A stretch of 64,000 nucleotides of DNA from Acinetobacter nosocomialis NIPH 2119 (GCF_000368085.1 NZ_KB849239.1:3499715-3563714), one strand, 5' to 3'; shown: positions 47,413-56,130, numbered from the stretch's first letter. The notes: generated by a model not told the origin, from the sequence alone. Numbers and translations are program-made.

Positions 47413-47529
47413 ATGAAAGTACAAGCTTCTGTAAAGAAAATTTGTGGTAGCTGTAAAGTTATCCGTCGTAATGGGGTTATTCGCGTGATTTGTAGCGCAG
47501 AACCTCGTCATAAGCAGCGTCAAGGTTAA
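47413..47529 (+). CDS. rpmJ: 50S ribosomal protein L36
   Basis: L36 has 38 residues, [14 protein letters not shown] onwards. It is the zinc-ribbon form: Cys11, Cys14, Cys27 and His32 are in place (CGSC and CSAEPRH). It follows secY by 20 bases and closes the spc operon. Confidence 0.95.
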
Positions 47530-47544
47530 TCTAATCAAGACCTG

Positions 47545-47574
47545 TTGATTTCAGTAGGCGAATTGGGTTAATAT
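47545..47574 (+). promoter_or_regulatory. Candidate alpha operon promoter
   Basis: TTGATT (47545-47550), 18 bp, then TAATAT (47569-47574). It lies in the 107-base gap between rpmJ and rpsM. The sequence after the -10 is GC-rich (CCGCCCC). Confidence 0.55.
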
Positions 47575-47601
47575 CCGCCCCTCAAGATTTTTGTGGGGCG
47601 G
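47575..47601 (+). promoter_or_regulatory. GC-rich hairpin in the alpha operon leader
   Basis: CCGCCCC (47575-47581) pairs with GGGGCGG (47595-47601) with a 13-base loop. It could form at the very 5' end of the rpsM transcript or within the read-through spc-alpha message. In E. coli S4 represses this operon at a nested pseudoknot; homology is not shown. Confidence 0.6.
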
Positions 47602-47636
47602 TTGATTATCTCTACTGCCTTTTTGGAGAAAAGTGA

Positions 47637-47993
47637 ATGGCTCGTATTGCCGGTGTAAACATTCCGGATAACAAGCATGCTGTTATCTCCCTCACTTACA
47701 TCTTTGGTATCGGTCGCCACACTGCTAAGAATATCTTAGCTACAGTTGGTATTACTGAGACTACTAAGATCCGTGAGTTGGACGATGCTCAGCTTGATGC
47801 GATTCGTGCAGAAGTTGCTAAGGTTCCTACCGAAGGTGACTTACGTCGCGAAATTTCCATGAACATTAAACGTTTAATGGATTTAGGTTGCTATCGTGGC
47901 CTTCGTCATCGTCGCAGCTTGCCTGTCCGTGGTCAACGCACCAAAACTAACGCACGTACCCGTAAAGGTCCGCGCAAACCGATTAAAAAGTAA
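47637..47993 (+). CDS. rpsM: 30S ribosomal protein S13
   Basis: S13 (118 residues) lies in the 30S head and bridges to the 50S subunit. [25 protein letters not shown] and [26 protein letters not shown] are conserved. GGAG precedes it by seven bases. It is first in the alpha operon. Confidence 0.97.
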   Translation: MARIAGVNIPDNKHAVISLTYIFGIGRHTAKNILATVGITETTKIRELDDAQLDAIRAEVAKVPTEGDLRREISMNIKRLMDLGCYRGLRHRRSLPVRGQRTKTNARTRKGPRKPIKK

Positions 47994-48012
47994 GATTTCT
48001 GGAAGCTAAAAG

Positions 48013-48399
48013 ATGGCTAAAGATACTCGCACACGCAAGAAGGTCACTCGTACCGTCTCTGAAGGTGTTGCACACATTCACGCGTCTTTTAATAACACCA
48101 TTGTTACGATTACCGATCGTCAAGGTAATGCATTGGCTTGGGCCACCTCAGGTGGACAAGGCTTCCGTGGTTCACGTAAATCAACTCCGTTTGCTGCTCA
48201 GGTAGCTGCTGAAGTTGCTGGTAAAGCAGCTTTAGATTACGGTTTGAAAAACCTTGACGTCCTTGTAAAAGGTCCTGGTCCAGGTCGTGAGTCTGCGGTT
48301 CGTGCATTAGGCGCAGTGGGTTATAAGATTAACAGCATTACCGATGTGACTCCAATTCCTCACAACGGTTGCCGTCCACCTAAAAAACGTCGCGTGTAA
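48013..48399 (+). CDS. rpsK: 30S ribosomal protein S11
   Basis: S11 (128 residues) forms part of the platform. [23 protein letters not shown] and [20 protein letters not shown] are conserved, ending [11 protein letters not shown]. It follows rpsM by 19 bases. Confidence 0.97.
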
Positions 48400-48411
48400 G
48401 GAGAAACATTC

Positions 48412-49038
48412 ATGGCTCGTTATATTGGTCCAAAATGCAAACTCTCTCGCCGCGAAGGGACAGACCTGCAACTTAAATCTGGCGTTAAACCATTTGACGT
48501 CAAAACAAAAAAAGCTAACAAAGCACCTGGTCAACACGGTCAGGCTCGCGGTGGTAAGCAATCTGAGTATTCACTACAATTACGTGAAAAACAAAAAGTC
48601 CGTCGTATTTACGGTGTGTTAGAGCGTCAATTTAGTAACTACTATAAAGAAGCAGCTCGTGTAAAAGGCGCAACTGGTGAGAACTTGTTGAAATTGCTTG
48701 AAAGCCGTCTTGATAACGTTGTTTATCGCATGGGTTTTGGTTCTACACGTGCAGAAGCTCGTCAGTTAGTAAGTCACCGTAGCATTACTTTGAATGGTCG
48801 TCGTGTAAACATCGCATCTATTCAAGTTAAAGCGGGTGATGTAATTGCGGTTCACGAAGGTGCTAAACAACAATTGCGTATCAAAAACGCGATTGAATTA
48901 GCTGCTCAACGTGGTATTCCAGCTTGGATTGATGTTGATCATTCTAAACTTGAAGGTACGTTTAAAGCTGCACCAGATCGTTCTGATTTACCTGCTGAAA
49001 TCAACGAAAGCTTGATTGTAGAATTGTATTCTAAATAA
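48412..49038 (+). CDS. rpsD: 30S ribosomal protein S4
   Basis: S4 (208 residues) nucleates 30S assembly and in E. coli represses the alpha operon. The N-terminus has only one Cys ([11 protein letters not shown]), so it is the non-zinc form. The S4 domain (about 97-160, [23 protein letters not shown]) is intact. Confidence 0.97.
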   Translation: MARYIGPKCKLSRREGTDLQLKSGVKPFDVKTKKANKAPGQHGQARGGKQSEYSLQLREKQKVRRIYGVLERQFSNYYKEAARVKGATGENLLKLLESRLDNVVYRMGFGSTRAEARQLVSHRSITLNGRRVNIASIQVKAGDVIAVHEGAKQQLRIKNAIELAAQRGIPAWIDVDHSKLEGTFKAAPDRSDLPAEINESLIVELYSK

Positions 49039-49055
49039 TCCTTGAGGTAGCAATA

Positions 49056-50063
49056 ATGACGCGTACTGCAAACGAGTTTCTCACTCCGCAAGCGATCAAG
49101 GTCGAAGCGGTAAGCGGGACCTCGGCAAAAGTGATTCTAGAACCTTTAGAGCGTGGTTTTGGCCATACTCTAGGTAATGCTTTACGTCGCATTCTATTGT
49201 CTTCTTTACCTGGCGCTGCTGTGGTTGAAGTAGAGATAGAAGGTGTCGAGCACGAGTACAGTACTTTAGAAGGCTTGCAGCAGGACATCGTCGAGCTCTT
49301 GCTGAACCTAAAAGGATTGTCTATTAAGCTGTTCGATCAAAATGAAGCTTATTTAACATTAGAAAAACAAGGTCCTGGCGATATTACTGCTGCCGACCTT
49401 CGTTTACCTCATAATGTTGAAGTGGTTAACCCAGATCATTTAATCGGTACTTTGAGTGCTTCAGGTTCATTAAAAATGCGCTTGAAAGTTGCTCAAGGTC
49501 GTGGTTATGAAACTTCTGATTCTCGTTTCCCTGAAGGTGAAACACGTCCTGTAGGGCGTTTGCAATTAGATGCTTCTTATAGCCCAATTAAACGTGTTTC
49601 TTACACCGTTGAAAATGCGCGTGTTGAACAACGTACCGATTTAGATAAGCTGGTAATCGACCTTGAAACAAATGGAACGGTTGATCCTGAAGAAGCAATC
49701 CGCAAAGCGGCAACAATCTTGCAACAACAAATTGCAATTTTTGTTGATCTTCAGAAAGACCAAACTCCAGTTGCTCAAGAGCCTCGTGAAGAAGTTGACC
49801 CAATCTTGCTTCGCCCAGTAGATGATCTAGAGCTTACTGTTCGTTCTGCTAACTGTTTGAAAGCAGAAAATATTTACTACATTGGTGATCTCGTTCAACG
49901 TACTGAAGTTGAGTTGTTAAAAACTCCTAACCTTGGTAAAAAATCGTTAACAGAGATCAAAGATGTTTTGGCATCGAAAGGCTTACAACTCGGTATGCGT
50001 CTTGAAAACTGGCCACCAGCTAGTCTTCGTATGGACGACCGTTTTGCCTATCGTAGCCGTTAA
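49056..50063 (+). CDS. rpoA: RNA polymerase alpha subunit
   Basis: RpoA (335 residues) dimerises to start polymerase assembly. The N-terminal domain has [22 protein letters not shown]. The C-terminal domain (about 250-325) has [19 protein letters not shown] and [13 protein letters not shown], which contact UP elements and activators. It lies between rpsD and rplQ as usual. Confidence 0.98.
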   Translation: MTRTANEFLTPQAIKVEAVSGTSAKVILEPLERGFGHTLGNALRRILLSSLPGAAVVEVEIEGVEHEYSTLEGLQQDIVELLLNLKGLSIKLFDQNEAYLTLEKQGPGDITAADLRLPHNVEVVNPDHLIGTLSASGSLKMRLKVAQGRGYETSDSRFPEGETRPVGRLQLDASYSPIKRVSYTVENARVEQRTDLDKLVIDLETNGTVDPEEAIRKAATILQQQIAIFVDLQKDQTPVAQEPREEVDPILLRPVDDLELTVRSANCLKAENIYYIGDLVQRTEVELLKTPNLGKKSLTEIKDVLASKGLQLGMRLENWPPASLRMDDRFAYRSR

Positions 50064-50081
50064 TTAAGTAGGACTATCACC

Positions 50082-50459
50082 ATGCGTCATCGTAATAGTG
50101 GTGTGAAATTAGGCCGTACAAGCAGCCATCGTAAAGCGATGTTCCAAAACTTGGCTAATTCTTTATTTGAACACGAGTTGATCAAAACAACTGTTCCTAA
50201 AGCTAAAGAATTACGTCGTGTTGCTGAGCCTTTAATCACTCTAGCAAAAAACGATACTGTAGCAAATCGTCGTTTAGCATTTGCTCGTACTCGTAATGCT
50301 GCAACTGTTGGTAAATTATTTACCGTACTCGGCCCTCGTTACAAAGAACGTAACGGCGGTTATCTACGTGTTCTTAAAGCGGGCTTCCGTGCTGGTGATG
50401 CAGCACCGATGGCTTACGTTGAGCTTGTAGATCGTGAAGTGAACACTTCAGCTGAATAA
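50082..50459 (+). CDS. rplQ: 50S ribosomal protein L17
   Basis: L17 (125 residues) starts [20 protein letters not shown], conserved, and has the short bacterial form. It closes the alpha operon and is followed by a terminator. Confidence 0.97.
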   Translation: MRHRNSGVKLGRTSSHRKAMFQNLANSLFEHELIKTTVPKAKELRRVAEPLITLAKNDTVANRRLAFARTRNAATVGKLFTVLGPRYKERNGGYLRVLKAGFRAGDAAPMAYVELVDREVNTSAE

Positions 50460-50473
50460 TTGATATTATTCGG

Positions 50474-50503
50474 AAAAGGCCGGCTTTATGCCGGTCTTTT
50501 TTA
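50474..50503 (+). terminator. Terminator of the alpha operon
   Basis: AGGCCGGC (50477-50484) pairs with GCCGGTCT (50490-50497) with one G-U pair, followed by T's. Confidence 0.88.
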
Positions 50504-50530
50504 TTTTCTGGGAACTATAAAAATAAAAAA

Positions 50531-50590
50531 TGTCCTCAAGTGACATAAAAAAACGGATAAACGGTCAAACTTGACATTGTGTATTGTCAA
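50531..50590 (+). promoter_or_regulatory. Cluster of TGTCA/TTGAC inverted repeats upstream of almA
   Basis: TGTC...GACA (50531-50545), GTCAA-AC-TTGAC (50564-50575) and TTGACA-N8-TGTCAA (50571-50590) lie within 60 bp, ending 50 bases before the almA start. The last could also supply a -35. They suggest binding of a dimeric regulator; none is identified. Confidence 0.45.
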
Positions 50591-50639
50591 AATTGTGCTT
50601 TAATAAAGTCATATTCTCAACAATGGGTATAAAAATAAA

Positions 50640-52130
50640 ATGGAAAAGCAAGTTGATATTCTAATCATTGGTGCCGGCATTTCAGGAATCGGAGTGGCTG
50701 CCCATTTATCTAAAAATTCTCCACAACGTCAGTTTGAAATTTTAGAACGTCGTGAATCTTTTGGTGGGACTTGGGACCTCTTTCGTTATCCTGGTATTCG
50801 TTCAGACTCAGATATGTCAACTTTTGGTTTTAACTTTAAACCATGGCGTAAAGCAAATGTATTGGCTGATGGAGCTTCTATCAAAGGATATTTAGGCGAA
50901 GTTATTGATGAATTTAAATTAAAAGAAAAAATTCATTTTGGTCATCGTGTACTTTCTGCAAATTATGATTCTTCATCTAAGAAGTGGAATGTTGTTGTCG
51001 AAGACAGTAATAAAAAACAGCAGACTTGGGTAGCCAACTTTGTTGTAGGTTGTACAGGTTATTATAATTATGATCAAGGCTATGCGCCGACATTCCCAAA
51101 TCAAGATGCTTTCAAAGGTCAACTTATTCATCCGCAGCATTGGCCAGAGAATTTAGACTACACGGGTAAGAAAGTAGTAATTATTGGTAGTGGAGCTACT
51201 GCAATTACTTTAGTACCAGCTATGTCAAAAGGTGGCGCAGGTCATGTGACGATGCTACAACGTTCACCGACTTATATTGCTTCTGTTCCGTCTATTGATT
51301 TCATCTATGAAAAAACACGTAGATTTATGTCTGAAGAGGCGGCTTATAAATTTACACGTGCACGTAATATTGGTATGCAGCGGGCAATTTATGCATTGTC
51401 TCAAAAGCATCCGAAGACAGTTCGTCGTTTACTCTTAAAAGCAATTGAAATGCAGCTTAAGGGTAAAGTAGATATGAAACATTTTACACCTTCATATAAC
51501 CCTTGGGATCAGCGTTTGTGTGTGGTACCTGATGGTGATTTATTTAAAATTCTTCGTGAAGGTAAGGCGAGTGTTGAAACTGATCAAATTGAAAAATTTA
51601 CTGAGACCGGTATTCAATTAAAATCAGGTAAACATCTTGATGCAGATATCATTGTTTCTGCAACTGGTTTACAGGTTCAAATCATGGGTGGTGTGCAGGC
51701 AACTATTGATGGAGAGCCAGTTAAATCATCTGAACACATGCTTTATAACGGCGTGATGCTCAGCGATGTACCAAATATGGCGATGATTATTGGCTATGTA
51801 AATGCTTCGTGGACATTAAAAGTTGATATTGCAGCAGATTATATCTGTCGTTTATTAAACTATATGGATAAGAATAATTATGATGAAGTCATCCCATTTG
51901 GTGATAAGACTGTGATGGAAGAGGACACAGTCATGGGTAGCTTATCATCTGGTTATATTAGTCGTGCTGCTGACGTGATTCCTAAACAAGGTAAACAAGC
52001 ACCATGGCAGGTAACCAATAATTATCTTGAAGACCGAAAATCATTAAAAAATGCAAAATTTGATGATGGTGTTCTACGCTTTCATAAGCATTCAGAAGTT
52101 ACTACACGTAAACCAAAATTAGTATCTTGA
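50640..52130 (+). CDS. almA: AlmA-type flavin-binding monooxygenase
   Basis: FAD/NADPH monooxygenase of 496 residues, matching AlmA from Acinetobacter, implicated in growth on very-long-chain alkanes. The N-terminal FAD motif is IIGAGISGIGVA (about 9-20). FKGQLIHPQHWPENLDY (about 157-173) matches the FxGxxxHxxxWP fingerprint of Baeyer-Villiger-type monooxygenases, and the NADPH-binding IIGSGATAITL (about 180-190) follows. The DSDMSTFGF segment is typical of this subgroup. Similar proteins oxidise ketones or aldehydes, so the alkane role in this strain is inference from family membership. It has its own control region and is convergent with an acyl-CoA dehydrogenase gene. Confidence 0.88.
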   Translation: MEKQVDILIIGAGISGIGVAAHLSKNSPQRQFEILERRESFGGTWDLFRYPGIRSDSDMSTFGFNFKPWRKANVLADGASIKGYLGEVIDEFKLKEKIHFGHRVLSANYDSSSKKWNVVVEDSNKKQQTWVANFVVGCTGYYNYDQGYAPTFPNQDAFKGQLIHPQHWPENLDYTGKKVVIIGSGATAITLVPAMSKGGAGHVTMLQRSPTYIASVPSIDFIYEKTRRFMSEEAAYKFTRARNIGMQRAIYALSQKHPKTVRRLLLKAIEMQLKGKVDMKHFTPSYNPWDQRLCVVPDGDLFKILREGKASVETDQIEKFTETGIQLKSGKHLDADIIVSATGLQVQIMGGVQATIDGEPVKSSEHMLYNGVMLSDVPNMAMIIGYVNASWTLKVDIAADYICRLLNYMDKNNYDEVIPFGDKTVMEEDTVMGSLSSGYISRAADVIPKQGKQAPWQVTNNYLEDRKSLKNAKFDDGVLRFHKHSEVTTRKPKLVS

Positions 52131-52141
52131 TATTCAAAAAT

Positions 52142-52168
52142 AAAAAGGAGGCTATAAGCCTCCTTTTT
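52142..52168. terminator. Bidirectional terminator after almA
   Basis: AAAAAGGAGGCT (52142-52153) pairs with AGCCTCCTTTTT (52157-52168), between convergent genes. Confidence 0.92.
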
Positions 52169-52178
52169 ATTGTGAACA

Positions 52179-53351
52179 TTAAAGAGTTCTAGAGATTAGT
52201 TCTTTCATAATTTCATTGGTACCTGCATAGATACGGTTTGCTCGGTGATCGATGTAAGCGCGAGCAATTGGATATTCCAGCATATAGCCATAACCACCAT
52301 GTAATTGAAGACATTCATCTACAACTTTTGAGAACATATCTGAAATTTTATATTTTGCAGCAGCAGCTGCTTCAACACTCAATTTTTCATCGAGTTGTAA
52401 TTCCATACAACGATCTAAATAGGTACGGCAGAAATCAATTTCTGTACGTAATTCTGCGAGTTTGAAACGTGTATTCTGGAAAGCACTAATTGGCTTGCCA
52501 AATGCTTTACGATCTTTTGTGTATTGAACAGTATGAGCAAACGCTGCTTCTGCACCAGCTTGGCAGATAATTGCCACCAACATACGCTCCCATGCTAATT
52601 CTTTCATGAGCATAATAAAGCCCATACCTTCCATGCCTAAAAGATTTTCTTTAGGAACACGGACGTTGTCGAAGAAAAGTTCACATGTATCTTGGCCTTT
52701 CATGCCAATTTTGTTGAGTGGCTTACCTTTAGTAAAACCTGCACGATCAGCTTCAACAATAATAAGTGATAAATTGGCAGAGCCTTTATCACTGTTGCCT
52801 GTTTTACAAACAACGATAGCCATATCGCACAAATAACCATTGGTAATAAATATTTTTGAACCATTAATGACATATTCATCGCCATCAAGAACAGCAGTCG
52901 TTCTCACAGCTTGTAAATCGGATCCTGTTCCTGGCTCGGTCATGGCAATCGCGGTTACTGTTTCACCAGTCGCCATTTTAGGGAGCCATTTTTGCTTTTG
53001 TTCTTCGTTTCCAAAGTTATTGATATAGTTCGCGACAATATCGGAATGCAGTGAAAAACCTGTACTTGAGTCCATTGCATAGGCTTGTTCTTCAATAAGA
53101 ATCATACTGTATAGGCGGTCAACACCTGAGCCACCGTATTGTTCAGGCATGGTTGTGCACAGTAAGCCTAAGGCACCAGCTTTATTCCAAAGATCTCGGT
53201 CAACATGTTGTTGTTTTTCATATTTTTCAGTATTTGGTACCACTTCTTTTTCATAAAACTTGCGTACAGTTTCTCGGAAAGCTTCATGTTCTTCATTTAA
53301 TAGACGGCGAGGTAACATATTTGGAATGGGACGAATAGCACCAGATTGCAT
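52179..53351 (-). CDS. Acyl-CoA dehydrogenase (LCAD/IVD-like)
   Basis: A 390-residue flavoenzyme. I chose the ATG at 53351 (MQSGAIRPIPNM); the frame is open 15 codons further. FAD/substrate motif AMTEPGTGSDLQAV (about 143-156) is intact. At the usual position of the catalytic Glu in the C-terminus the protein has YAGTNEIMKEL, with Ala where medium-chain enzymes have Glu. A Glu in LAWERMLVAI (about 243-252) is in the place used by human LCAD and isovaleryl-CoA dehydrogenase. Long or branched chain substrates are therefore likely. Its position convergent to almA fits an alkane or fatty-acid degradation context, but there is no operon. Confidence 0.88.
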   Translation of the reverse strand: MQSGAIRPIPNMLPRRLLNEEHEAFRETVRKFYEKEVVPNTEKYEKQQHVDRDLWNKAGALGLLCTTMPEQYGGSGVDRLYSMILIEEQAYAMDSSTGFSLHSDIVANYINNFGNEEQKQKWLPKMATGETVTAIAMTEPGTGSDLQAVRTTAVLDGDEYVINGSKIFITNGYLCDMAIVVCKTGNSDKGSANLSLIIVEADRAGFTKGKPLNKIGMKGQDTCELFFDNVRVPKENLLGMEGMGFIMLMKELAWERMLVAIICQAGAEAAFAHTVQYTKDRKAFGKPISAFQNTRFKLAELRTEIDFCRTYLDRCMELQLDEKLSVEAAAAAKYKISDMFSKVVDECLQLHGGYGYMLEYPIARAYIDHRANRIYAGTNEIMKELISRTL

Positions 53352-53540
53352 TGTATTTCTTCCTTGGTTTGGGCTTGATGTTATAAGTCTAAACATACGG
53401 GAAGCTTACTAGGTCTAACAATGTGATGAATGCTCATTTATAGCTATGAAGTGATAAGTTTGGTCAATTTGAGATTTTTAGCGAACTTTCTTATGTGATC
53501 AGGTAAACTAGGCGCACTATCAACGCAGATGGGGAAATAA

Positions 53541-53798
53541 ATGTCTGAAGAAATGACCTTGGAAGAACGTAAAGTAGTTTATCGCGCACGCCGCGGTTTA
53601 AAGGAAATTGATGTCTATTTTGACCCGTATGTGAAAAATTATTATTTAAAGGCAGATCCAGCAGAAAAAGCATTGTTTGCTGAATTAGTAGAGCAGGAAG
53701 ATCCTGATTTACTTGATTGGTTTATGGAAGTATCTGAACCGCCACGTACAGAGTTACGTGATTTTATCCATAAATTAAAGCATTATGTTCATGGCTGA
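53541..53798 (+). CDS. sdhE: Succinate dehydrogenase assembly factor SdhE
   Basis: SdhE (85 residues) helps attach FAD covalently to SdhA/FrdA. The RGxxE motif is present (ARRGLKEIDVYF, about 12-23). The Tyr/Trp-rich C-terminal part (PDLLDWFME) is conserved. It is followed after six bases by a YgfX-like membrane protein, the same pair as in E. coli. Confidence 0.92.
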   Translation: MSEEMTLEERKVVYRARRGLKEIDVYFDPYVKNYYLKADPAEKALFAELVEQEDPDLLDWFMEVSEPPRTELRDFIHKLKHYVHG

Positions 53799-53804
53799 TT
53801 AGTT

Positions 53805-54194
53805 TTGACCAACCATTTGAATTTCAAACTGAAATATAGCCGTTTTGCGATTATATTTCAGTTTTTTATTGGCTTAAGTTTGGCAGTTCTATTTTATCAA
53901 CTCCTACCAATACTATGGTGGTTGGTTACGGTCAGTTTACTATTCATAAGTTTTATTTTCTTTTTAAAGCGGCCACAGCTCGCTCAAATTGCTCATTTAG
54001 ATCAAAAATTATGGTCACTTAGCTTTCATTCAGAACAAACAATTTCTCGGGTAGAGATTTTAAAAATAATTGATTATCAGATTTTCATAGTGGTCTATTT
54101 TGAAGGGCGTAAGACATTAACTTCTGTTATTTGGTTTGATCAAATGCCTCTATCTCACTGGAAACAACTTAAAACCTTAGAAAAATTTTATTAA
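53805..54194 (+). CDS. YgfX-like membrane protein
   Basis: A 129-residue protein that starts with TTG. Two hydrophobic helices (about 14-33 and 35-52) are followed by a soluble domain that ends SHWKQLKTLEKFY. The architecture and position after sdhE match E. coli YgfX (CptA), which has been proposed to work with SdhE; sequence identity cannot be judged by eye. The TTG start has no clear Shine-Dalgarno and is close to the sdhE stop, so translation may be coupled. Confidence 0.68.
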   Translation: MTNHLNFKLKYSRFAIIFQFFIGLSLAVLFYQLLPILWWLVTVSLLFISFIFFLKRPQLAQIAHLDQKLWSLSFHSEQTISRVEILKIIDYQIFIVVYFEGRKTLTSVIWFDQMPLSHWKQLKTLEKFY

Positions 54195-54333
54195 TTGTTA
54201 GACAATTCTACATTTGTATATTTATTTAAAAGCATTAAAAATCAAATAATTAATATTTATTTCTTTTCATGAAATTTAAATTGTCTAGTTAAAATACAGA
54301 AAAAAGAGCAAGAAAGTTAATTGTCGGACAATT
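54193..54333 (+). promoter_or_regulatory. Two AATTGT-N3-ACAATT palindromes before the micro-protein pair
   Basis: Perfect 6-3-6 palindromes occur at 54193-54207 (spacer TAG) and 54319-54333 (spacer CGG). An AATTGTCTAG half-site lies between them near 54279-54288. The second is 69 bases upstream of the first micro-protein start. They look like operator sites for one dimeric regulator. Confidence 0.5.
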
Positions 54334-54401
54334 TCTCAATATGGTTATTATTCTATCGGTTAAAGTACAAACACCAACGTAAAGTGTGTCGGAGGTCTCA
54401 A

Positions 54402-54554
54402 ATGGAGATGCCAACATGGTCGTTCTTGGTCATTGCCATCATTCTGGCAGTGGTGATAGGAAGAGCAGGAACTTTACTCAGGGAACATCTTAATAAAGCT
54501 AATTATAGCAAAGTTAAGAGACAGAGGATGCAAAGGTCGTCGGTCAGTCAATAG
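54402..54554 (+). CDS. Micro-membrane protein, copy 1 (50 aa)
   Basis: I do not recognise this 50-residue protein. GGAGG (54391-54395) is placed six bases before ATG 54402, so the start is clear; open codons further upstream are not part of it. The protein begins MEMPTWSF, has one hydrophobic helix (about 8-21) ending in GRAGTLL, then a basic tail (about 30-50, KVKRQRM). The second copy 226 bases downstream has the same start and motif. The arrangement suggests a duplicated single-pass inner-membrane peptide with a positively charged cytoplasmic tail. Confidence 0.75.
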   Translation: MEMPTWSFLVIAIILAVVIGRAGTLLREHLNKANYSKVKRQRMQRSSVSQ

Positions 54555-54627
54555 TTTAATTGGTTAATCGATTAATTTCATCAAGTGTCCAGTTTTACTG
54601 GGTGCGAATGTAGTAAGGAGGTCTCTC

Positions 54628-54729
54628 ATGGAGATTTCAATGTGGATGTTTCTGTTAATTGCAGTTGTTATGGCTGTAGTAGTAGGAAGAGCAGGAACTT
54701 TACTCAAGGATTATATAGAACAACAATAA
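54628..54729 (+). CDS. Micro-membrane protein, copy 2 (33 aa)
   Basis: A 33-residue open frame starting MEISMWMFLLIAVVMAVVVG, followed by GRAGTLLKDY and a short charged end (IEQQ). It is a paralogue of the 54402 gene. Both have AAGGAGGTCTC or CGGAGGTCTC ribosome-binding sites, the start MEM/MEI, a Trp, and GRAGTLL. A 24-base identical stretch covers the motif (54457-54480 and 54683-54706). The hydrophobic part is more aliphatic and the tail is much shorter than in copy 1. A terminator follows. Confidence 0.72.
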   Translation: MEISMWMFLLIAVVMAVVVGRAGTLLKDYIEQQ

Positions 54730-54760
54730 TATAAGCCGTTAAAAGCTTATCCCAGTTAAT

Positions 54761-54800
54761 AAGTAGCATGTGCTGAACCGTCGCAATGCTACTTTTTTTT
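54761..54800 (+). terminator. Terminator of the micro-protein pair
   Basis: AAGTAGCAT (54761-54769) pairs with ATGCTACTT (54786-54794), followed by a run of T's to 54800. Confidence 0.82.
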
Positions 54801-54961
54801 GCCTAAAATTTTTGTTTGCCTGAAAAACTGTCAATTTTATCTGCTGTGAAGTGTGTCAAAGTATAAGCGCTACAATTAGAGTAATTACTCTTTTATTCAA
54901 GATATGCATCTGCTAATGTACATCTGAAAAGGAAAAAACAAATTACATCGAGGACAGGAAG

Positions 54962-56047
54962 ATGTCTAAAGTCCAAAAAATAAGCCAAGGTTTGGCGATG
55001 AGTTTTCTTGCAGCTTCAGTTTTATCAGGTTGTTCATACGTCGTGAAAAGTGGAGCAAATGTTGCTTTAGGTTTTACGGAAAAGCACGTTGTTCCACCTA
55101 TTTTAGCAATGCAAGATGCGGAAATGGTTTGTAATACTGGTAGTGCCTTAACTCCTGCAATCATGTCGACTAAGGGTATGGGTGCAGATCCTACTCGTGT
55201 TGCTGTCTTAATGTATGCTGCTTCAGGTGTATGCGCGGAAAACCAAGCATTAGAACAGGAGCTACGTTACTTGCGCGCTTCAAAAGCAGGACAGGTCACA
55301 GAAGCTCAAGATGCACGTATTGCGCAGAAGCGTTGGGCTGCTATTGCTGCTGAACGCCAATATACCGGCTATAAATTATTCGCTGATCGTTGGGAATCTA
55401 AATATAAGTACCATTTAGGTGACTCATGTCCAACTATGCGTAGTGATACTGATCAGACTGTATATCTACTTGGAATGATCAGCGGTCTTCAAGCGGTGAC
55501 GAATGATATTAACTCAGGTGGTTCTGTCAATGTTCCGAAAGATATCGCTGCTATTGTAGAGCGTGGTATGGTCTGCCTTGATAACCAAAAGTTCTGGGGT
55601 GCACCAAATGCAACACGTGCGGTGATCTGGACTTTATTACCAGGGGCTAACGAAGGTAAGCCTGATCCGTATGAGACTTTAAAACAGTCAGTCCAAATTG
55701 GTGAACAAAAAGGTGTTCGTTTGTCTCACGCACTCTATGCTGTAGCTGCTCAGGCGAGTGGTGACGATGCAAAAATCCGTGATGCATTAAAAACATATGC
55801 AGCATCTCAAGCAGATGATAAACCAGTTAATCCGAACTTTAAGTTAATTGATAGTATGGCTGGTTTAATCGTTCGTGGCATTTCTGACCGTTACTGGACT
55901 GAGCATACCGGTGTTCGTACAGGCGATGGTGGTATGTCTCATTTCTGGGATGAGAAAAACGAAGGTTCAGCAGAACTGGATGAGTTATTTGATGGTGGGG
56001 CTGCCTCAGAAGTTCCAGCTGACTCAACAACTGCACCTGCACAGTAA
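54962..56047 (+). CDS. Putative lipoprotein, possibly TRAP-associated (TatT-like)
   Basis: A 361-residue helical lipoprotein: the signal peptide ends LSGC with Cys at about residue 23. The mature part is alpha-rich with Ala-rich segments, and a few Cys (GVCAENQ, DSCPTMR, MVCLDN) that might form disulfides. The helical-repeat look (VYLLGMISGLQAV, GAPNATRAVIWTLLPG) recalls TatT proteins, the lipoprotein subunits found with some TRAP transporters. A TRAP-like permease gene is two genes downstream, which supports this. The C-terminal tail is acidic and Ser/Thr/Pro-rich. Function is not established. Confidence 0.65.
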   Translation: MSKVQKISQGLAMSFLAASVLSGCSYVVKSGANVALGFTEKHVVPPILAMQDAEMVCNTGSALTPAIMSTKGMGADPTRVAVLMYAASGVCAENQALEQELRYLRASKAGQVTEAQDARIAQKRWAAIAAERQYTGYKLFADRWESKYKYHLGDSCPTMRSDTDQTVYLLGMISGLQAVTNDINSGGSVNVPKDIAAIVERGMVCLDNQKFWGAPNATRAVIWTLLPGANEGKPDPYETLKQSVQIGEQKGVRLSHALYAVAAQASGDDAKIRDALKTYAASQADDKPVNPNFKLIDSMAGLIVRGISDRYWTEHTGVRTGDGGMSHFWDEKNEGSAELDELFDGGAASEVPADSTTAPAQ

Positions 56048-56065
56048 AAAGATCTGAAGAAACTC

Positions 56066-56116
56066 ACTCCTTGCGTTACTACTGATTTTCGTATTAATCG
56101 TAAGGAGTTCAGTTTT
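56066..56116 (+). terminator. Possible terminator after the 54962 lipoprotein
   Basis: ACTCCTTGCG (56066-56075) pairs with CGTAAGGAGT (56099-56108) with one G-U pair; a short T-rich stretch (CAGTTTT) follows. It is weak and may allow read-through into the rhombosortase gene. Confidence 0.4.
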
Positions 56117-56130
56117 AAAAGGAGTGTGCT

